A DNA stretch of 21,955 nucleotides from Planctomycetaceae bacterium (lineage in GTDB: Bacteria > Planctomycetota > Phycisphaerae > SM23-33), in assembly GCA_021371965.1 (NCBI GenBank), contig JAJFVE010000061.1, forward strand, positions 1 through 21,955, given 5' to 3'. Below the pieces are notes generated by a model. It searched no databases, was not told the DNA's origin, and saw only the letters and a program-made list of their open reading frames with translations. Made by a program: the position numbers and the translations under genes. This document shows positions 1 through 6,801 of this stretch, piece after piece (within the stretch, counting starts at the first letter, position 1; each line of letters starts with the position of its first letter).

Positions 1-1
1 C

Positions 2-838
2 ACCTACCAGGGCTCCGTCGAGGCCATCGCTGCTTATAAGGATGCGCCGGTCGACGTGCGGCTGTACGGCGGCGAAGAAGTCCACCCGCCGGGCAACTGG
101 GTTCACATGGTCAACTTCGGCGGCTCGCAAAGCGTCAACGCCCTGATCGGCCAGGACAAGGACGCGTACCTTTCAGCCGTGGCGGAGATCGAAAAGACCC
201 TGCCCGACATGCACGGCCTCGCCCGACACCAGTACGCCTCGTGCGTGTGGTGCTACCGGCAGATCCAGGCCGGCGGCGGGCTGGCCGTGCTGTGCCATCC
301 GCACTGGAACTACTGGTTCGCCTATAGCGTCTCCGAGCCGGAACTGGTGCGGCACTTCGCCGATTGGCCCTGCGACGCCCTGGAGCTCATCGGCGGGTAC
401 TCGCTCAAGGAGGTCGACTGCAACGTGCTGCAGGTGGCCCGTTGGCGCGACGCCTGCGTCAAGCACGGGCGCGACTTCCCCGTCGTCGGCGCCTCCGACG
501 CGCACTCGGCCGACGAGACCGACCACATCCTGGGCTGGTATTACACGATCGTCTTCTCCCCCACCCTCGAGCTGGCGGACCAGGTCGCCTCGATCAAGGC
601 GGGGTATTCGGTAGCCGTCGAAGCGATTCCCGGCCAGACGCCTCGCGTTCACGGAACCTACCGCATGACCAAGTACGCGTACTTTGCCCTCAATGAGATG
701 TTCGGCCAGCACGACGAGTACTGCCGCGAGGAAGGCCGCCTGATGCGCGCCTACGCCGCCGGCGACGCCAACGCTGCACCCGCCCTGGCCGCCCTGCAAG
801 GCCGCTGCGCCAAATGGATGGAGGCCTGCCGCCAGTAG
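2..838 (+). CDS. PHP-domain metallohydrolase, 5'-truncated
   Basis: The reading frame is open from the first bases, so the gene begins before the window; a GTG at 56 is in frame but is not a believable start because coding continues upstream. Motifs of the PHP phosphoesterase superfamily (CehA/McbA-like branch) are visible: GEEVHPPGNWVH near the start (metal-binding Glu/His), AVLCHPHWN in the middle and GASDAHS (Asp/His ligands) further on. Such proteins use a multinuclear metal site to hydrolyse phospho- or other esters; the substrate here cannot be told. The C-terminal ~70 residues are charged and alanine-rich with no recognised domain. It is followed at once by a repeat cluster. The family is fairly certain, the function unknown. 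Confidence 0.75.
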   Translation, partial: TYQGSVEAIAAYKDAPVDVRLYGGEEVHPPGNWVHMVNFGGSQSVNALIGQDKDAYLSAVAEIEKTLPDMHGLARHQYASCVWCYRQIQAGGGLAVLCHPHWNYWFAYSVSEPELVRHFADWPCDALELIGGYSLKEVDCNVLQVARWRDACVKHGRDFPVVGASDAHSADETDHILGWYYTIVFSPTLELADQVASIKAGYSVAVEAIPGQTPRVHGTYRMTKYAYFALNEMFGQHDEYCREEGRLMRAYAAGDANAAPALAALQGRCAKWMEACRQ

Positions 839-849
839 CCGTCCCGCCG

Positions 850-986
850 TAGCACGGGCATCTTGCCCGTGAGTAGCATGGGCGTCCCGCCCATGTTCTT
901 GCTGTGTGGCATGGGCGTCTCGCCCATGCTCCCTGAACCTCCAATTACGGTCAGGGACACGCACAACGGGTGTTGTGCGTGGCACC
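850..986. repeat. Composite hairpin repeat, copy 1 (upstream of protease)
   Basis: Four short palindromes in a row: 853-860/864-871 (CACGGGCA with TGCCCGTG), 877-884/888-895 (CATGGGCG with CGCCCATG), 909-917/921-929 (GCATGGGCG with CGCCCATGC) and 958-967/972-981 (CACGCACAAC with GTTGTGCGTG). Read on the minus strand the CATGGGCG units give the peptide pattern HGRDAHAT, which creates a false 354-residue reading frame across this region. The last two palindromes recur in the same order and orientation at 2056-2130. Confidence 0.85.
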
Positions 987-1052
987 GCCCTGCTGTGGAG
1001 GGCCAGAATTTGCCTCCTTTTCGTGAAAACTTTGGGAGTGAAAATACAACCT

Positions 1053-1063
1053 TGTGATATAAT
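1053..1063 (+). promoter_or_regulatory. Extended -10 promoter of the PEP-CTERM protease
   Basis: TGATATAAT (1055-1063) is a perfect extended -10 (TGn followed by TATAAT at 1058-1063). No good -35 is present at normal spacing (TTGGGA at 1032 is 20 bases away), which fits the extended -10 class. The predicted start near 1070 gives a leader of about 20 bases carrying the Shine-Dalgarno AAAGGAGAG (1076-1084). Confidence 0.6.
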
Positions 1064-1088
1064 ATTCATCGTCTTAAAGGAGAGAGGA

Positions 1089-2036
1089 ATGAGGAACCCA
1101 CTTTTTGCCGCTCTTATTTCCGCTGCAATGATCTGCACGATCTGCTCTCCCGCCTTCTCGGGCACCATCCGCGACGACCGCTCGCAGAGCCAGTATCTGT
1201 CTCTGGGCGCCTCGTCGGCGTTCGCCAGCGTCGGCATGTTCGACTATTACAGCGGGTCGTCGCATTACCTCGCCTCGGGCACGTTGATCGCCAACAATTG
1301 GGTGCTGACGGCCGCCCACGTGACCTCCGGAACCACGTCGATGAACTTCGTCATCGGCGGCGTCACATACGCCTCCAGCCAGATCATCACCAACCCCAAC
1401 TGGACGGGCGACCTCTTCGCCGGATATGACCTGGGGCTGGTCAAGCTCTCCACAGCCGTCACCGGCGTTACCGCGGCCACGCGGTACACCGGAACGAGCG
1501 AGAAGGGCCAGACCGGCGTTTCGGCCGGGTACGGCCTGACCGGCACGGGCCTGACCGGCGCCACGACGCTGGACTACCAGAAGCGAGCCGGCATGAACAC
1601 GATCGACTCGCTGTACAACGCGCGTCTGATGTTGATGGATTTTGACAATCCTCACACGCGGTCCGACAACTCGTATGGTTCGGCCACGCCTCTGGATTTG
1701 GAATACCTCATCGCTCCCGGCGACAGCGGCGGCGGGATGTTCATCAACGTCAACGGCACATACCAGCTTGCCGGCGTGCATTCGTTCGGGGCGGCCGTCG
1801 ATGGCAACGTCAATAGCGACTACGGCGACATTTCCGGCGACATCCGCGTCTCGCAGTTCAATAGCTGGATCAACAGCGTGCTGGGCATCAGCGCTCCGCC
1901 CTCCGGCGGCAAAGGCGGCAAGGGCGGCGGCAAGATCCGCACCGCCGGCAACATGGATCTTGAGATCATCCCCGAGCCAGCGACCATGACCCTGCTGACC
2001 CTGGGCGGCCTGGCGCTGCTGCGCCGCAAGAAGTAG
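1089..2036 (+). CDS. Exported trypsin-like serine protease with PEP-CTERM anchor
   Basis: The start at 1089 is chosen for its Shine-Dalgarno sequence and because a signal peptide follows at once (MRNPLFAALISAAMICTICS, cleavage probably near residue 24). The frame is open upstream to 906 but only through repeats. The 315-residue product has the chymotrypsin-fold triad: His77 in TAAHV, Asp114 in GYDLGLVKL and Ser213 in APGDSGGGMF. A Gly/Lys linker (about residues 272-282) leads to a C-terminal sorting signal, IIPEPATM, a hydrophobic stretch and terminal RRKK: a PEP-CTERM tail, processed by an exosortase in known systems. It is therefore probably a secreted or surface-held protease. The calcium-poor, non-specific substrate pocket cannot be read. 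Hairpin repeats flank the gene on both sides. Confidence 0.88.
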   Translation: MRNPLFAALISAAMICTICSPAFSGTIRDDRSQSQYLSLGASSAFASVGMFDYYSGSSHYLASGTLIANNWVLTAAHVTSGTTSMNFVIGGVTYASSQIITNPNWTGDLFAGYDLGLVKLSTAVTGVTAATRYTGTSEKGQTGVSAGYGLTGTGLTGATTLDYQKRAGMNTIDSLYNARLMLMDFDNPHTRSDNSYGSATPLDLEYLIAPGDSGGGMFINVNGTYQLAGVHSFGAAVDGNVNSDYGDISGDIRVSQFNSWINSVLGISAPPSGGKGGKGGGKIRTAGNMDLEIIPEPATMTLLTLGGLALLRRKK

Positions 2037-2135
2037 CACGGGCAGTTCGCCAGTGGCATGGGCGTCTCGCCCATGCTCCCCGACCTCTTGCCCTTCACCG
2101 TCAGGGACACGCACAACAGAGTTGTGCGTGGCACC
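2037..2135. repeat. Composite hairpin repeat, copy 2; likely terminator of the protease gene
   Basis: Same module as at 909-986: GCATGGGCG/CGCCCATGC at 2056-2064/2068-2076, then GTCAGGGA and a perfect 10-base stem CACGCACAAC/GTTGTGCGTG at 2108-2117/2121-2130, followed by GGCACC. A degenerate CACGGGC unit lies just after the stop codon. The 10-base stem is followed a few bases later by TTTT (2136-2139), so it could end transcription of the protease gene. Confidence 0.8.
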
Positions 2136-2259
2136 CTTTTATCCCTGTGCGGCGCAGGCAGACCCGGTCGCTATTGCACTTCCCCTTGTGCAGACGTGAT
2201 TACATCGCTAAGTTGATTTGACCGCTGAACTGCAAGCAGCCGTATGTGAGGCCCCAATT

Positions 2260-3909
2260 ATGACCAGGCTATTTACGTTCGTGACAACCACGCTCTTGGC
2301 CTCGCTGGCACTTGCCCAGGACAAGCCTGCTGAACCGCCCAAGCCCAAGTCGAAGTTCGACCTGGTGGCATCCGCCAAGCTCGCCGCGGGGATGCCCAAG
2401 GTCGTCAGCGGACTGGTGACGCTTGACGGCAAGCCGCTGGCCAACGTGCGGGTAACCGATGGGATCGGCTTCGTCGCCACCGGCGCCGACGGACGCTATT
2501 CCATCGAGATCAAACACGACGACAAGATCCCCTACCTGCCGGCCCGCACGGTGAACGTGTGCTGGCCCAGCGGCTGCTGGCCTGTGCGCGACCCCAAGAC
2601 CAAGCAGTACCGCTGGTGGACGCGCCTGATGGACATCAAGGACGCCAAAAACGTCAACTTCGAGTTCGCCACGCAGCCGCAGACGCTGCCGGTATGCATC
2701 GGCTTCGGCACCGATCCGCACGACGCGCTGAAGCGGCCTCACAACACGGTGTACGCCGACGAGATCGCCCGCGCGGGCAACCACGTGGCTTGGGCGGTGA
2801 TGAACGGCGACCTGGGGTACCTGACCGAGGAAGGCTGCATCGACGACTACACCAACGTCAAGAAGTATACCGACGACTTCCCCGTGCCGCTGATGCAGGT
2901 GATCGGCAACCACGACCTGGTGGGCATCGGCGAGGGCGGCTACGACGCCCCGCACGAGCTGGCCGGCCAGGGCGGATTCACCAAGTACCTGGGCCCCACG
3001 CGGTGGTCGTTCGATTACGCCGGCGTGCACTTCGTCGCCTTCAATTGGCCCATGGTCGACAAGGCCGGCGAGGACTGGCTCTGCGCCGACATGGACGCTC
3101 AACCCAAGGACCGCCCGATCTACCTGTTTATCCACATGTGGGATAAGTTCCTGGGCCCGATCATCCAGAAGCGGCCGAATGTCAAGCTCGTGCTGGCCGG
3201 GCACTCGCACCGAAACATCTTCGCCGGCGTGGAAGGCAAGGCCGAGTTCTGGACCAAGATGAGCCTCTACACGCTGCTGTACGTGGAGAAGGACGACTTC
3301 GACATCGTCGATAACTGCGTCTATGAAGGCGCCCGCACCGCTTGGGACGGCTGGTGGGGCCACCACGGAGGCAACTGCGCCTTGCACACCGAGACCGCCG
3401 AAGAAGCCGCCGCCCAGCGCAGCAAGCACAGCGAAGCCGTCGCCGTCACGCTGGACTCCAAGACGCAGACCATCGAGCCCCCAACCGGAAAGACCTACGA
3501 CCTGCGCATCGGCGCCAAACCCACCGGCAGCAAACCCGCCGCGCGATGGGGCCTGCGCCTGACGGCCGCGGATGGTAAGACCTACGAGATCACCGCCAGC
3601 CCCCAGCGCAAGATGATCAACATGCTCGGCCGCGAGACATTCTTCGATCCCAAGCCCACGCCCGGTTTGGCCGGTAAGATCGACCCCAAGGAGCAGGAAT
3701 GGACGGAGTTCCGCATCTTCGTCCAGCCGGAAAAAGTCCGCGTGCTGGTCAACAGCCGCCTGCACTATCAGAAATACATCACCCCCGGCGAGCTGAAGAA
3801 GATCGAGTTCTTCGCCGAAGACGGCGCCGCCGAGTTCGGCCGAGTCGACGTCTGGCAGCGCACGTACCCCAAGGATTACAAGCCCCGCCCTATGGGAAAT
3901 AGCGGGTAG
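2260..3909 (+). CDS. Exported calcineurin-like metallophosphoesterase, three-domain
   Basis: ATG at 2260 is chosen over the upstream in-frame start at 2218 because it opens a signal peptide (MTRLFTFVTTTLLASLALAQ). The 549-residue protein has an N-terminal beta-sandwich (about 47-140, VSGLVTLDGKPLANVRVTD, of the carboxypeptidase-regulatory/MetallophosN type). A calcineurin-like catalytic domain follows with all main metal-binding blocks: TDPH 151-154 (DxH), NGD 182-184, GNHD 216-219, IH 291-292 and GHSH 314-317. A C-terminal beta-rich domain spans about 405-540. Homologues are periplasmic or secreted phosphoesterases of unknown substrate. A weak Shine-Dalgarno (GTGAGG, 2245-2250) is present. 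The next gene starts 11 bases after the stop, so the two may be co-transcribed. Confidence 0.85.
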   Translation: MTRLFTFVTTTLLASLALAQDKPAEPPKPKSKFDLVASAKLAAGMPKVVSGLVTLDGKPLANVRVTDGIGFVATGADGRYSIEIKHDDKIPYLPARTVNVCWPSGCWPVRDPKTKQYRWWTRLMDIKDAKNVNFEFATQPQTLPVCIGFGTDPHDALKRPHNTVYADEIARAGNHVAWAVMNGDLGYLTEEGCIDDYTNVKKYTDDFPVPLMQVIGNHDLVGIGEGGYDAPHELAGQGGFTKYLGPTRWSFDYAGVHFVAFNWPMVDKAGEDWLCADMDAQPKDRPIYLFIHMWDKFLGPIIQKRPNVKLVLAGHSHRNIFAGVEGKAEFWTKMSLYTLLYVEKDDFDIVDNCVYEGARTAWDGWWGHHGGNCALHTETAEEAAAQRSKHSEAVAVTLDSKTQTIEPPTGKTYDLRIGAKPTGSKPAARWGLRLTAADGKTYEITASPQRKMINMLGRETFFDPKPTPGLAGKIDPKEQEWTEFRIFVQPEKVRVLVNSRLHYQKYITPGELKKIEFFAEDGAAEFGRVDVWQRTYPKDYKPRPMGNSG

Positions 3910-3920
3910 GCGCGCCAGCA

Positions 3921-4277
3921 ATGGATGCGATTTCTGCTCTTGTAGTGTCGGTGAGGTTCTTGACTCCTGAAGAAGGTGGGCGGTCAAGAGCCGCTTATGA
4001 TTCGCCTCAGTATCGTCCGCATGTCGTTGTGGGGGAGGCGGACCAGAGGGTGGCGATATCCGATCCTGCCGGGCATTTGGCCGAAGATTACCTTGGAGTG
4101 CAGTTCACTGGCGATGGCGTCGAACTTACTGCAGGCCAATTCCATCAGGTGACAATTCGGCTACTTTACGCGCCGCGTGTAGACTACTCGGCCCTTAGGC
4201 CAGGCTCGACATTCACTATTCGCGAGGGCAAAAAGGTCGTCGGATATGGAAAGGTCATTAAAGCTTGCTCAGCCTGA
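3921..4277 (+). CDS. Small EF-Tu-domain-like protein
   Basis: A 118-residue protein that starts 11 bases after the phosphoesterase stop, with no clear Shine-Dalgarno. VSVRFLTPEEGGR near the start, HVVVGEADQRVAI, then FHQVTIRLLYAPRVDYSALR and a C-terminal FTIREGKKVVGYGKV resemble the beta-barrel domain 3 of elongation factor Tu as found in stand-alone bacterial proteins of about 100 residues. It has no GTPase domain, so it is not an elongation factor. Its role is unknown. Its codon use looks less GC-biased than its neighbours, which could mean a different origin. The fold assignment is by motif recognition only. Confidence 0.6.
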   Translation: MDAISALVVSVRFLTPEEGGRSRAAYDSPQYRPHVVVGEADQRVAISDPAGHLAEDYLGVQFTGDGVELTAGQFHQVTIRLLYAPRVDYSALRPGSTFTIREGKKVVGYGKVIKACSA

Positions 4278-4284
4278 TCGGATC

Positions 4285-4308
4285 GCTGAAAGCTAATAGC
4301 TGACAGCT
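4285..4308. repeat. 7-base-period repeat, GCTnAnA type
   Basis: GCTGAAA, GCTAATA, GCTGACA and a final GCT follow without gaps, an exact 7-base period. It lies between the stop of the EF-Tu-like gene and a second heptamer array. Confidence 0.7.
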
Positions 4309-4325
4309 TCCTTCTCTTGCTGTAT

Positions 4326-4374
4326 CCTACTCCCTACGACCTAAGACCTACGACCTAAGACCTACGACCTAAGG
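4326..4374. repeat. Heptamer tandem array, CCTAMGA type, 7 units
   Basis: Seven consecutive heptamers: CCTACTC, CCTACGA, CCTAAGA, CCTACGA, CCTAAGA, CCTACGA, CCTAAGG. The last three bases of the last unit, AGG, with the AG that follows, form the Shine-Dalgarno AAGGAG (4371-4376) of rhaM, whose ATG is six bases further on. Confidence 0.9.
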
Positions 4375-4382
4375 AGCTAACA

Positions 4383-4700
4383 ATGCAACGCGTCTGCTTC
4401 ATCCTGCACGTTAAGAAAGACCGCCTGGAAGAGTACAAGAAGAAGCACGAAGCCGTGTGGCCGGAGATGCTGGCGGCGCTGAGCGAGACCGGCTGGCACA
4501 ACTATTCGCTCTTCCTGCGCCCCGACGGAATGCTGATCGGCTACTGCGAGACGCCCGACTTCAAGAAGGCCGTCGAAGGCATGCAGACCAAGGAAGTCAA
4601 CGCCCGCTGGCAGAAGATGATGTCGCCATTCTTCGAAGACATCGGCACCGCCGCCGACACCAGCATGGCCCCACTGACGGAAGTGTTCCACCTCGATTAG
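4383..4700 (+). CDS. rhaM: L-rhamnose mutarotase
   Basis: A 105-residue protein, the full length of the RhaM family. It interconverts the alpha and beta anomers of L-rhamnose, feeding rhamnose isomerase in the cytoplasm. Family marks: KKHEAVWPEML with His22 and HNYSLFL with Tyr41, both at the positions of the active-site residues described for E. coli RhaM, and ARWQKMMSPFF near residue 76. A good Shine-Dalgarno AAGGAG (4371-4376) sits six bases before the ATG and is formed by the edge of the heptamer array. No rhaA, rhaB or rhaD is visible in the window, so the rest of the pathway must lie elsewhere. It converges on the minus-strand dehydrogenase with a large inverted repeat between them. Confidence 0.9.
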   Translation: MQRVCFILHVKKDRLEEYKKKHEAVWPEMLAALSETGWHNYSLFLRPDGMLIGYCETPDFKKAVEGMQTKEVNARWQKMMSPFFEDIGTAADTSMAPLTEVFHLD

Positions 4701-4711
4701 CCGAGTTATTA

Positions 4712-4803
4712 GCCGCTGAGGTCGCTGAGTACGCTGAGGCAGATTGAAGCAGAGACGTTCGTTGACCCAAGTCTTCCTCAGCGTCCTCTGCGACCTCAGC
4801 GGC
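4712..4803. repeat. Inverted repeat with 28-base arms (family A, copy 1)
   Basis: Arms 4712-4739 and 4776-4803 are complementary with 2 mismatches in 28. Each arm is itself built from 9-base units (GCTGAGGTC, GCTGAGTAC, GCTGAGG). It lies between convergent genes, so as RNA it could fold into a long hairpin that stops transcription from both sides. Confidence 0.9.
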
Positions 4804-4815
4804 TCTAAATAACTT

Positions 4816-5817
4816 TTACAGCGTCACAACCTGGCCACTGTTCAACGAGTCGATCGCGCCCTGCAAAACGATCTGGGCGGCCAGACCGTCGGCGCCGCTG
4901 CCGTCGATGTCCTCGGGACTGACGCCGTCTGACACCTGCTGCAGGAACGTGTTGATGCGGCAGGAGAACGTGTCGCCGAAGTCGCGATACCCGCCGAAAA
5001 CCGGGTTGGTGTAGACGGTCTTCTCCAGGTTCCCGGCCGGGTACAGCGTGGCCTGGCGCCACATGTCCTCCAGCAGGAATCGCCCGCCCGTGCCGGCGAC
5101 CTCGCAGCGCTCCATCGGATGACCGCGCTGGATGTCATAGCTGCCCGTCAGCGTCCCGACCATCCCGTTGGCGAACTTCATGTTGAACGTGGCTGACGAC
5201 CACACCGTGCGGCCGGGGGCCTTGGTCGCGAAGCACTGCACGGCGACGATGTCGCCGCAGAAATACCGCATGACGTCCACCGTGTGCGGGTGCAGGGCCT
5301 TGAGGTGAAAATACGGCGAGCTCTCGGTCGGGTTGAGGATCCACATCGACATGTTGATGAACAACATGTGCCCCAGCCGCCCCTCGTCCACCCACTTTCT
5401 GGCCAGCCGCGCCGCCGGAGTGAAGCGATGGTTGAAGTCGATCCCGAAGCACCGCCCCAGCTCGCGGGCCTTGTCGACCATCCGGCGGGCGCTGGCGATG
5501 TCGTTGCTGATGGGCTTTTCGCACAGCACGTGGGCTCCGGCCTCAAAGGCCTGCAGCGCCGGCTGGCAGTGGTCACTGCCATACTCGACGCCGCCGGTGG
5601 CGACGCTGACGACGTCGGGCTTGAGCGCCGCAAGCATCTGCGGCGCCGCATAGAACCCCGGCACCCCCAGCCGCGCCGCGGCGCGGTCGGCGCGGTCTTT
5701 CAAGATGTCGCACACGCCGACCAGCTCGGCCAGCGGGGAGGCCTTATGAATGTCCGAATGCATGTTGCCGATAGGCCCCATGCCGATTACAGCCACTCGC
5801 AGTTTCCGATTACTCAT
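4816..5817 (-). CDS. Gfo/Idh/MocA family NAD(P)-dependent oxidoreductase
   Basis: A 333-residue protein with an N-terminal Rossmann fold (VAVIGMGPIGNMHSDIH, residues 8-24), the family motif CEKPISND at 99-106 (Lys101 is the usual catalytic/nicotinamide contact), and a C-terminal alpha/beta domain with HLKALHPHTVDVMRYFCG from 171 on (family H-x-x-x-D pattern). Members oxidise or reduce hydroxyls of sugars and inositols. The start is supported by AGGAAG seven bases upstream. It is the last gene of the minus-strand series with the sulfotransferase, the sulfatase homologue, a TIM-barrel epimerase and GH127, so a sugar substrate is likely, though the exact one cannot be told. Confidence 0.87.
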   Translation of the reverse strand: MSNRKLRVAVIGMGPIGNMHSDIHKASPLAELVGVCDILKDRADRAAARLGVPGFYAAPQMLAALKPDVVSVATGGVEYGSDHCQPALQAFEAGAHVLCEKPISNDIASARRMVDKARELGRCFGIDFNHRFTPAARLARKWVDEGRLGHMLFINMSMWILNPTESSPYFHLKALHPHTVDVMRYFCGDIVAVQCFATKAPGRTVWSSATFNMKFANGMVGTLTGSYDIQRGHPMERCEVAGTGGRFLLEDMWRQATLYPAGNLEKTVYTNPVFGGYRDFGDTFSCRINTFLQQVSDGVSPEDIDGSGADGLAAQIVLQGAIDSLNSGQVVTL

Positions 5818-5829
5818 GTCGTCTTCCTG

Positions 5830-5864
5830 ACCAGTAACCAGTGATCAGTAATCGGTAATCAGTG
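5830..5864. repeat. Heptamer tandem array, AYCAGTR type, 5 units
   Basis: ACCAGTA, ACCAGTG, ATCAGTA, ATCGGTA, ATCAGTG in direct succession, an exact 7-base period. It lies just upstream (in the minus direction) of the dehydrogenase start and its Shine-Dalgarno. Confidence 0.85.
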
Positions 5865-5876
5865 AGGGACCCGCCA

Positions 5877-5911
5877 CTGGCTACCGGCTACTGGCTACGG
5901 GCTACGGGCTA
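5877..5911. repeat. Heptamer tandem array, CNGGCTA type, 5 units
   Basis: CTGGCTA, CCGGCTA, CTGGCTA, CGGGCTA, CGGGCTA plus a trailing CTG. It ends six bases before the stop codon of the sulfotransferase (5917) and fills nearly all the space between that gene and the previous array. Confidence 0.88.
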
Positions 5912-5916
5912 CTGTT

Positions 5917-6630
5917 TCACCAGTATCCATGCTCTTTCATCGCCACATCGAAGAAATCGAAGCAGTGATTTTCCTTGTCGCTCTTCCAGCGGCCGACGCT
6001 GTCTTTGCGGACGGGAATCTTGGCCAGCTTGATGCCCAGGAACTCCTCGAGGCGCTTGAGCGTGGCATCCTGATCGAGCACGAAGTCTTCAAAGCGCACC
6101 TTGATCCAGTGCTTGGGGCGCGGCGTGGCGCGGATCAGGTCGTCCTGGTACTTCCAGCTGATCGCCCGCATGCGGCGGACGTCGTCGGTGGGCGGGTACT
6201 GGATGTTGAACACCCGCAGGTCGTCGGTCACGTGGTGCGAAAGAATGCTGTCGCGCGGGTCGCGGATCCAGAAGATGTACTTCATGTCCGGAAACATCCG
6301 GCGAATCCACGGAAACGCCAGCGTCGTCTCGGGGATCTTCCAGCCGCGGTTCTCGTCGCGGCTCTCCAGCACCGTCACGAGGAAGCTTTCAATGAGCCGC
6401 TTGAACTCGCCGTCGATGGGTCCCTCGTGCAACGCCGACCAGTCCCACGTCAGGTCGCCCGTCCACTTGACGTACTTGCCCAGCACGCGGCAGGCGTCGT
6501 ACATATCGCCGGGGGGGATCAAGTCGCCTGAGCCGTTAAGCTGCCCACCCATATACACGCCGCTGGCCGAGAGCGTATGCGACATCGCCCGCGTCCCCCC
6601 ATGCCCACGGCCGATCACAGTGACCATCAT
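5917..6630 (-). CDS. Sulfotransferase family protein
   Basis: The start at 6630 (ATG ATG) is preferred over the GTG at 6660: AGAAGGA lies about nine bases before 6630, and the GTG falls inside an inverted-repeat arm. The 237-residue product opens with a P-loop-like 5'-phosphosulfate-binding block, VTVIGRGHGGTR (residues 3-14). It has the 3'-phosphate-binding block FWIRDPRDSILSHH (120-133) and ends with RFEDFVLDQDATLKRLEEFL (179-198) and VGRWKSD, all typical of PAPS-dependent sulfotransferases. It should transfer sulfate from PAPS to a hydroxyl or amine of a glycan or other acceptor; the acceptor is unknown. It sits next to a sulfatase homologue transcribed the same way. Confidence 0.8.
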   Translation of the reverse strand: MMVTVIGRGHGGTRAMSHTLSASGVYMGGQLNGSGDLIPPGDMYDACRVLGKYVKWTGDLTWDWSALHEGPIDGEFKRLIESFLVTVLESRDENRGWKIPETTLAFPWIRRMFPDMKYIFWIRDPRDSILSHHVTDDLRVFNIQYPPTDDVRRMRAISWKYQDDLIRATPRPKHWIKVRFEDFVLDQDATLKRLEEFLGIKLAKIPVRKDSVGRWKSDKENHCFDFFDVAMKEHGYW

Positions 6631-6655
6631 GATGAAGCGTCCTTCTTCAAAAACT

Positions 6656-6791
6656 TTCACCGCGGAGATCGCAGAGACCGCCGAGAGGCAGGAGTGAAAG
6701 ACGGAAAAATGGAATAAGGCTCTTAGTCCCAGTCCATTATTCCGTTTTATTCACTCTTGTTCTCTGCGTCCTCTGCGACCTCTGCGGTGAA
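6656..6791. repeat. Inverted repeat (family A, copy 2)
   Basis: Arms 6656-6685 and 6762-6791 pair with about 5 mismatches in 30 and share the pattern TTCACCGCNGAG. The loop is about 76 bases and is less GC-rich than the surroundings. It lies in the gap between the sulfatase homologue and the sulfotransferase on the minus strand; its left arm reaches to just upstream of the sulfotransferase Shine-Dalgarno. Confidence 0.8.
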
Positions 6792-6801
6792 TTTTCCGCA
6801 G

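Noticed and set aside
906..1088. Upstream extension of the protease gene to 906
   Set aside because: The extra codons lie in repeats and the promoter; the signal peptide and Shine-Dalgarno fix the start at 1089.
173..1237. Long minus-strand reading frame with HGRDAHAT repeats
   Set aside because: It is antisense to the PHP gene and crosses repeat hairpins; composition is typical of a shadow frame in GC-rich DNA.
2269..3987. 572-codon minus-strand frame opposite the metallophosphoesterase
   Set aside because: No motifs, antisense to a gene with a signal peptide and full catalytic blocks.
4326..5911. CRISPR array
   Set aside because: The repeats are 7-base tandem units without spacers; no cas genes are in the window.
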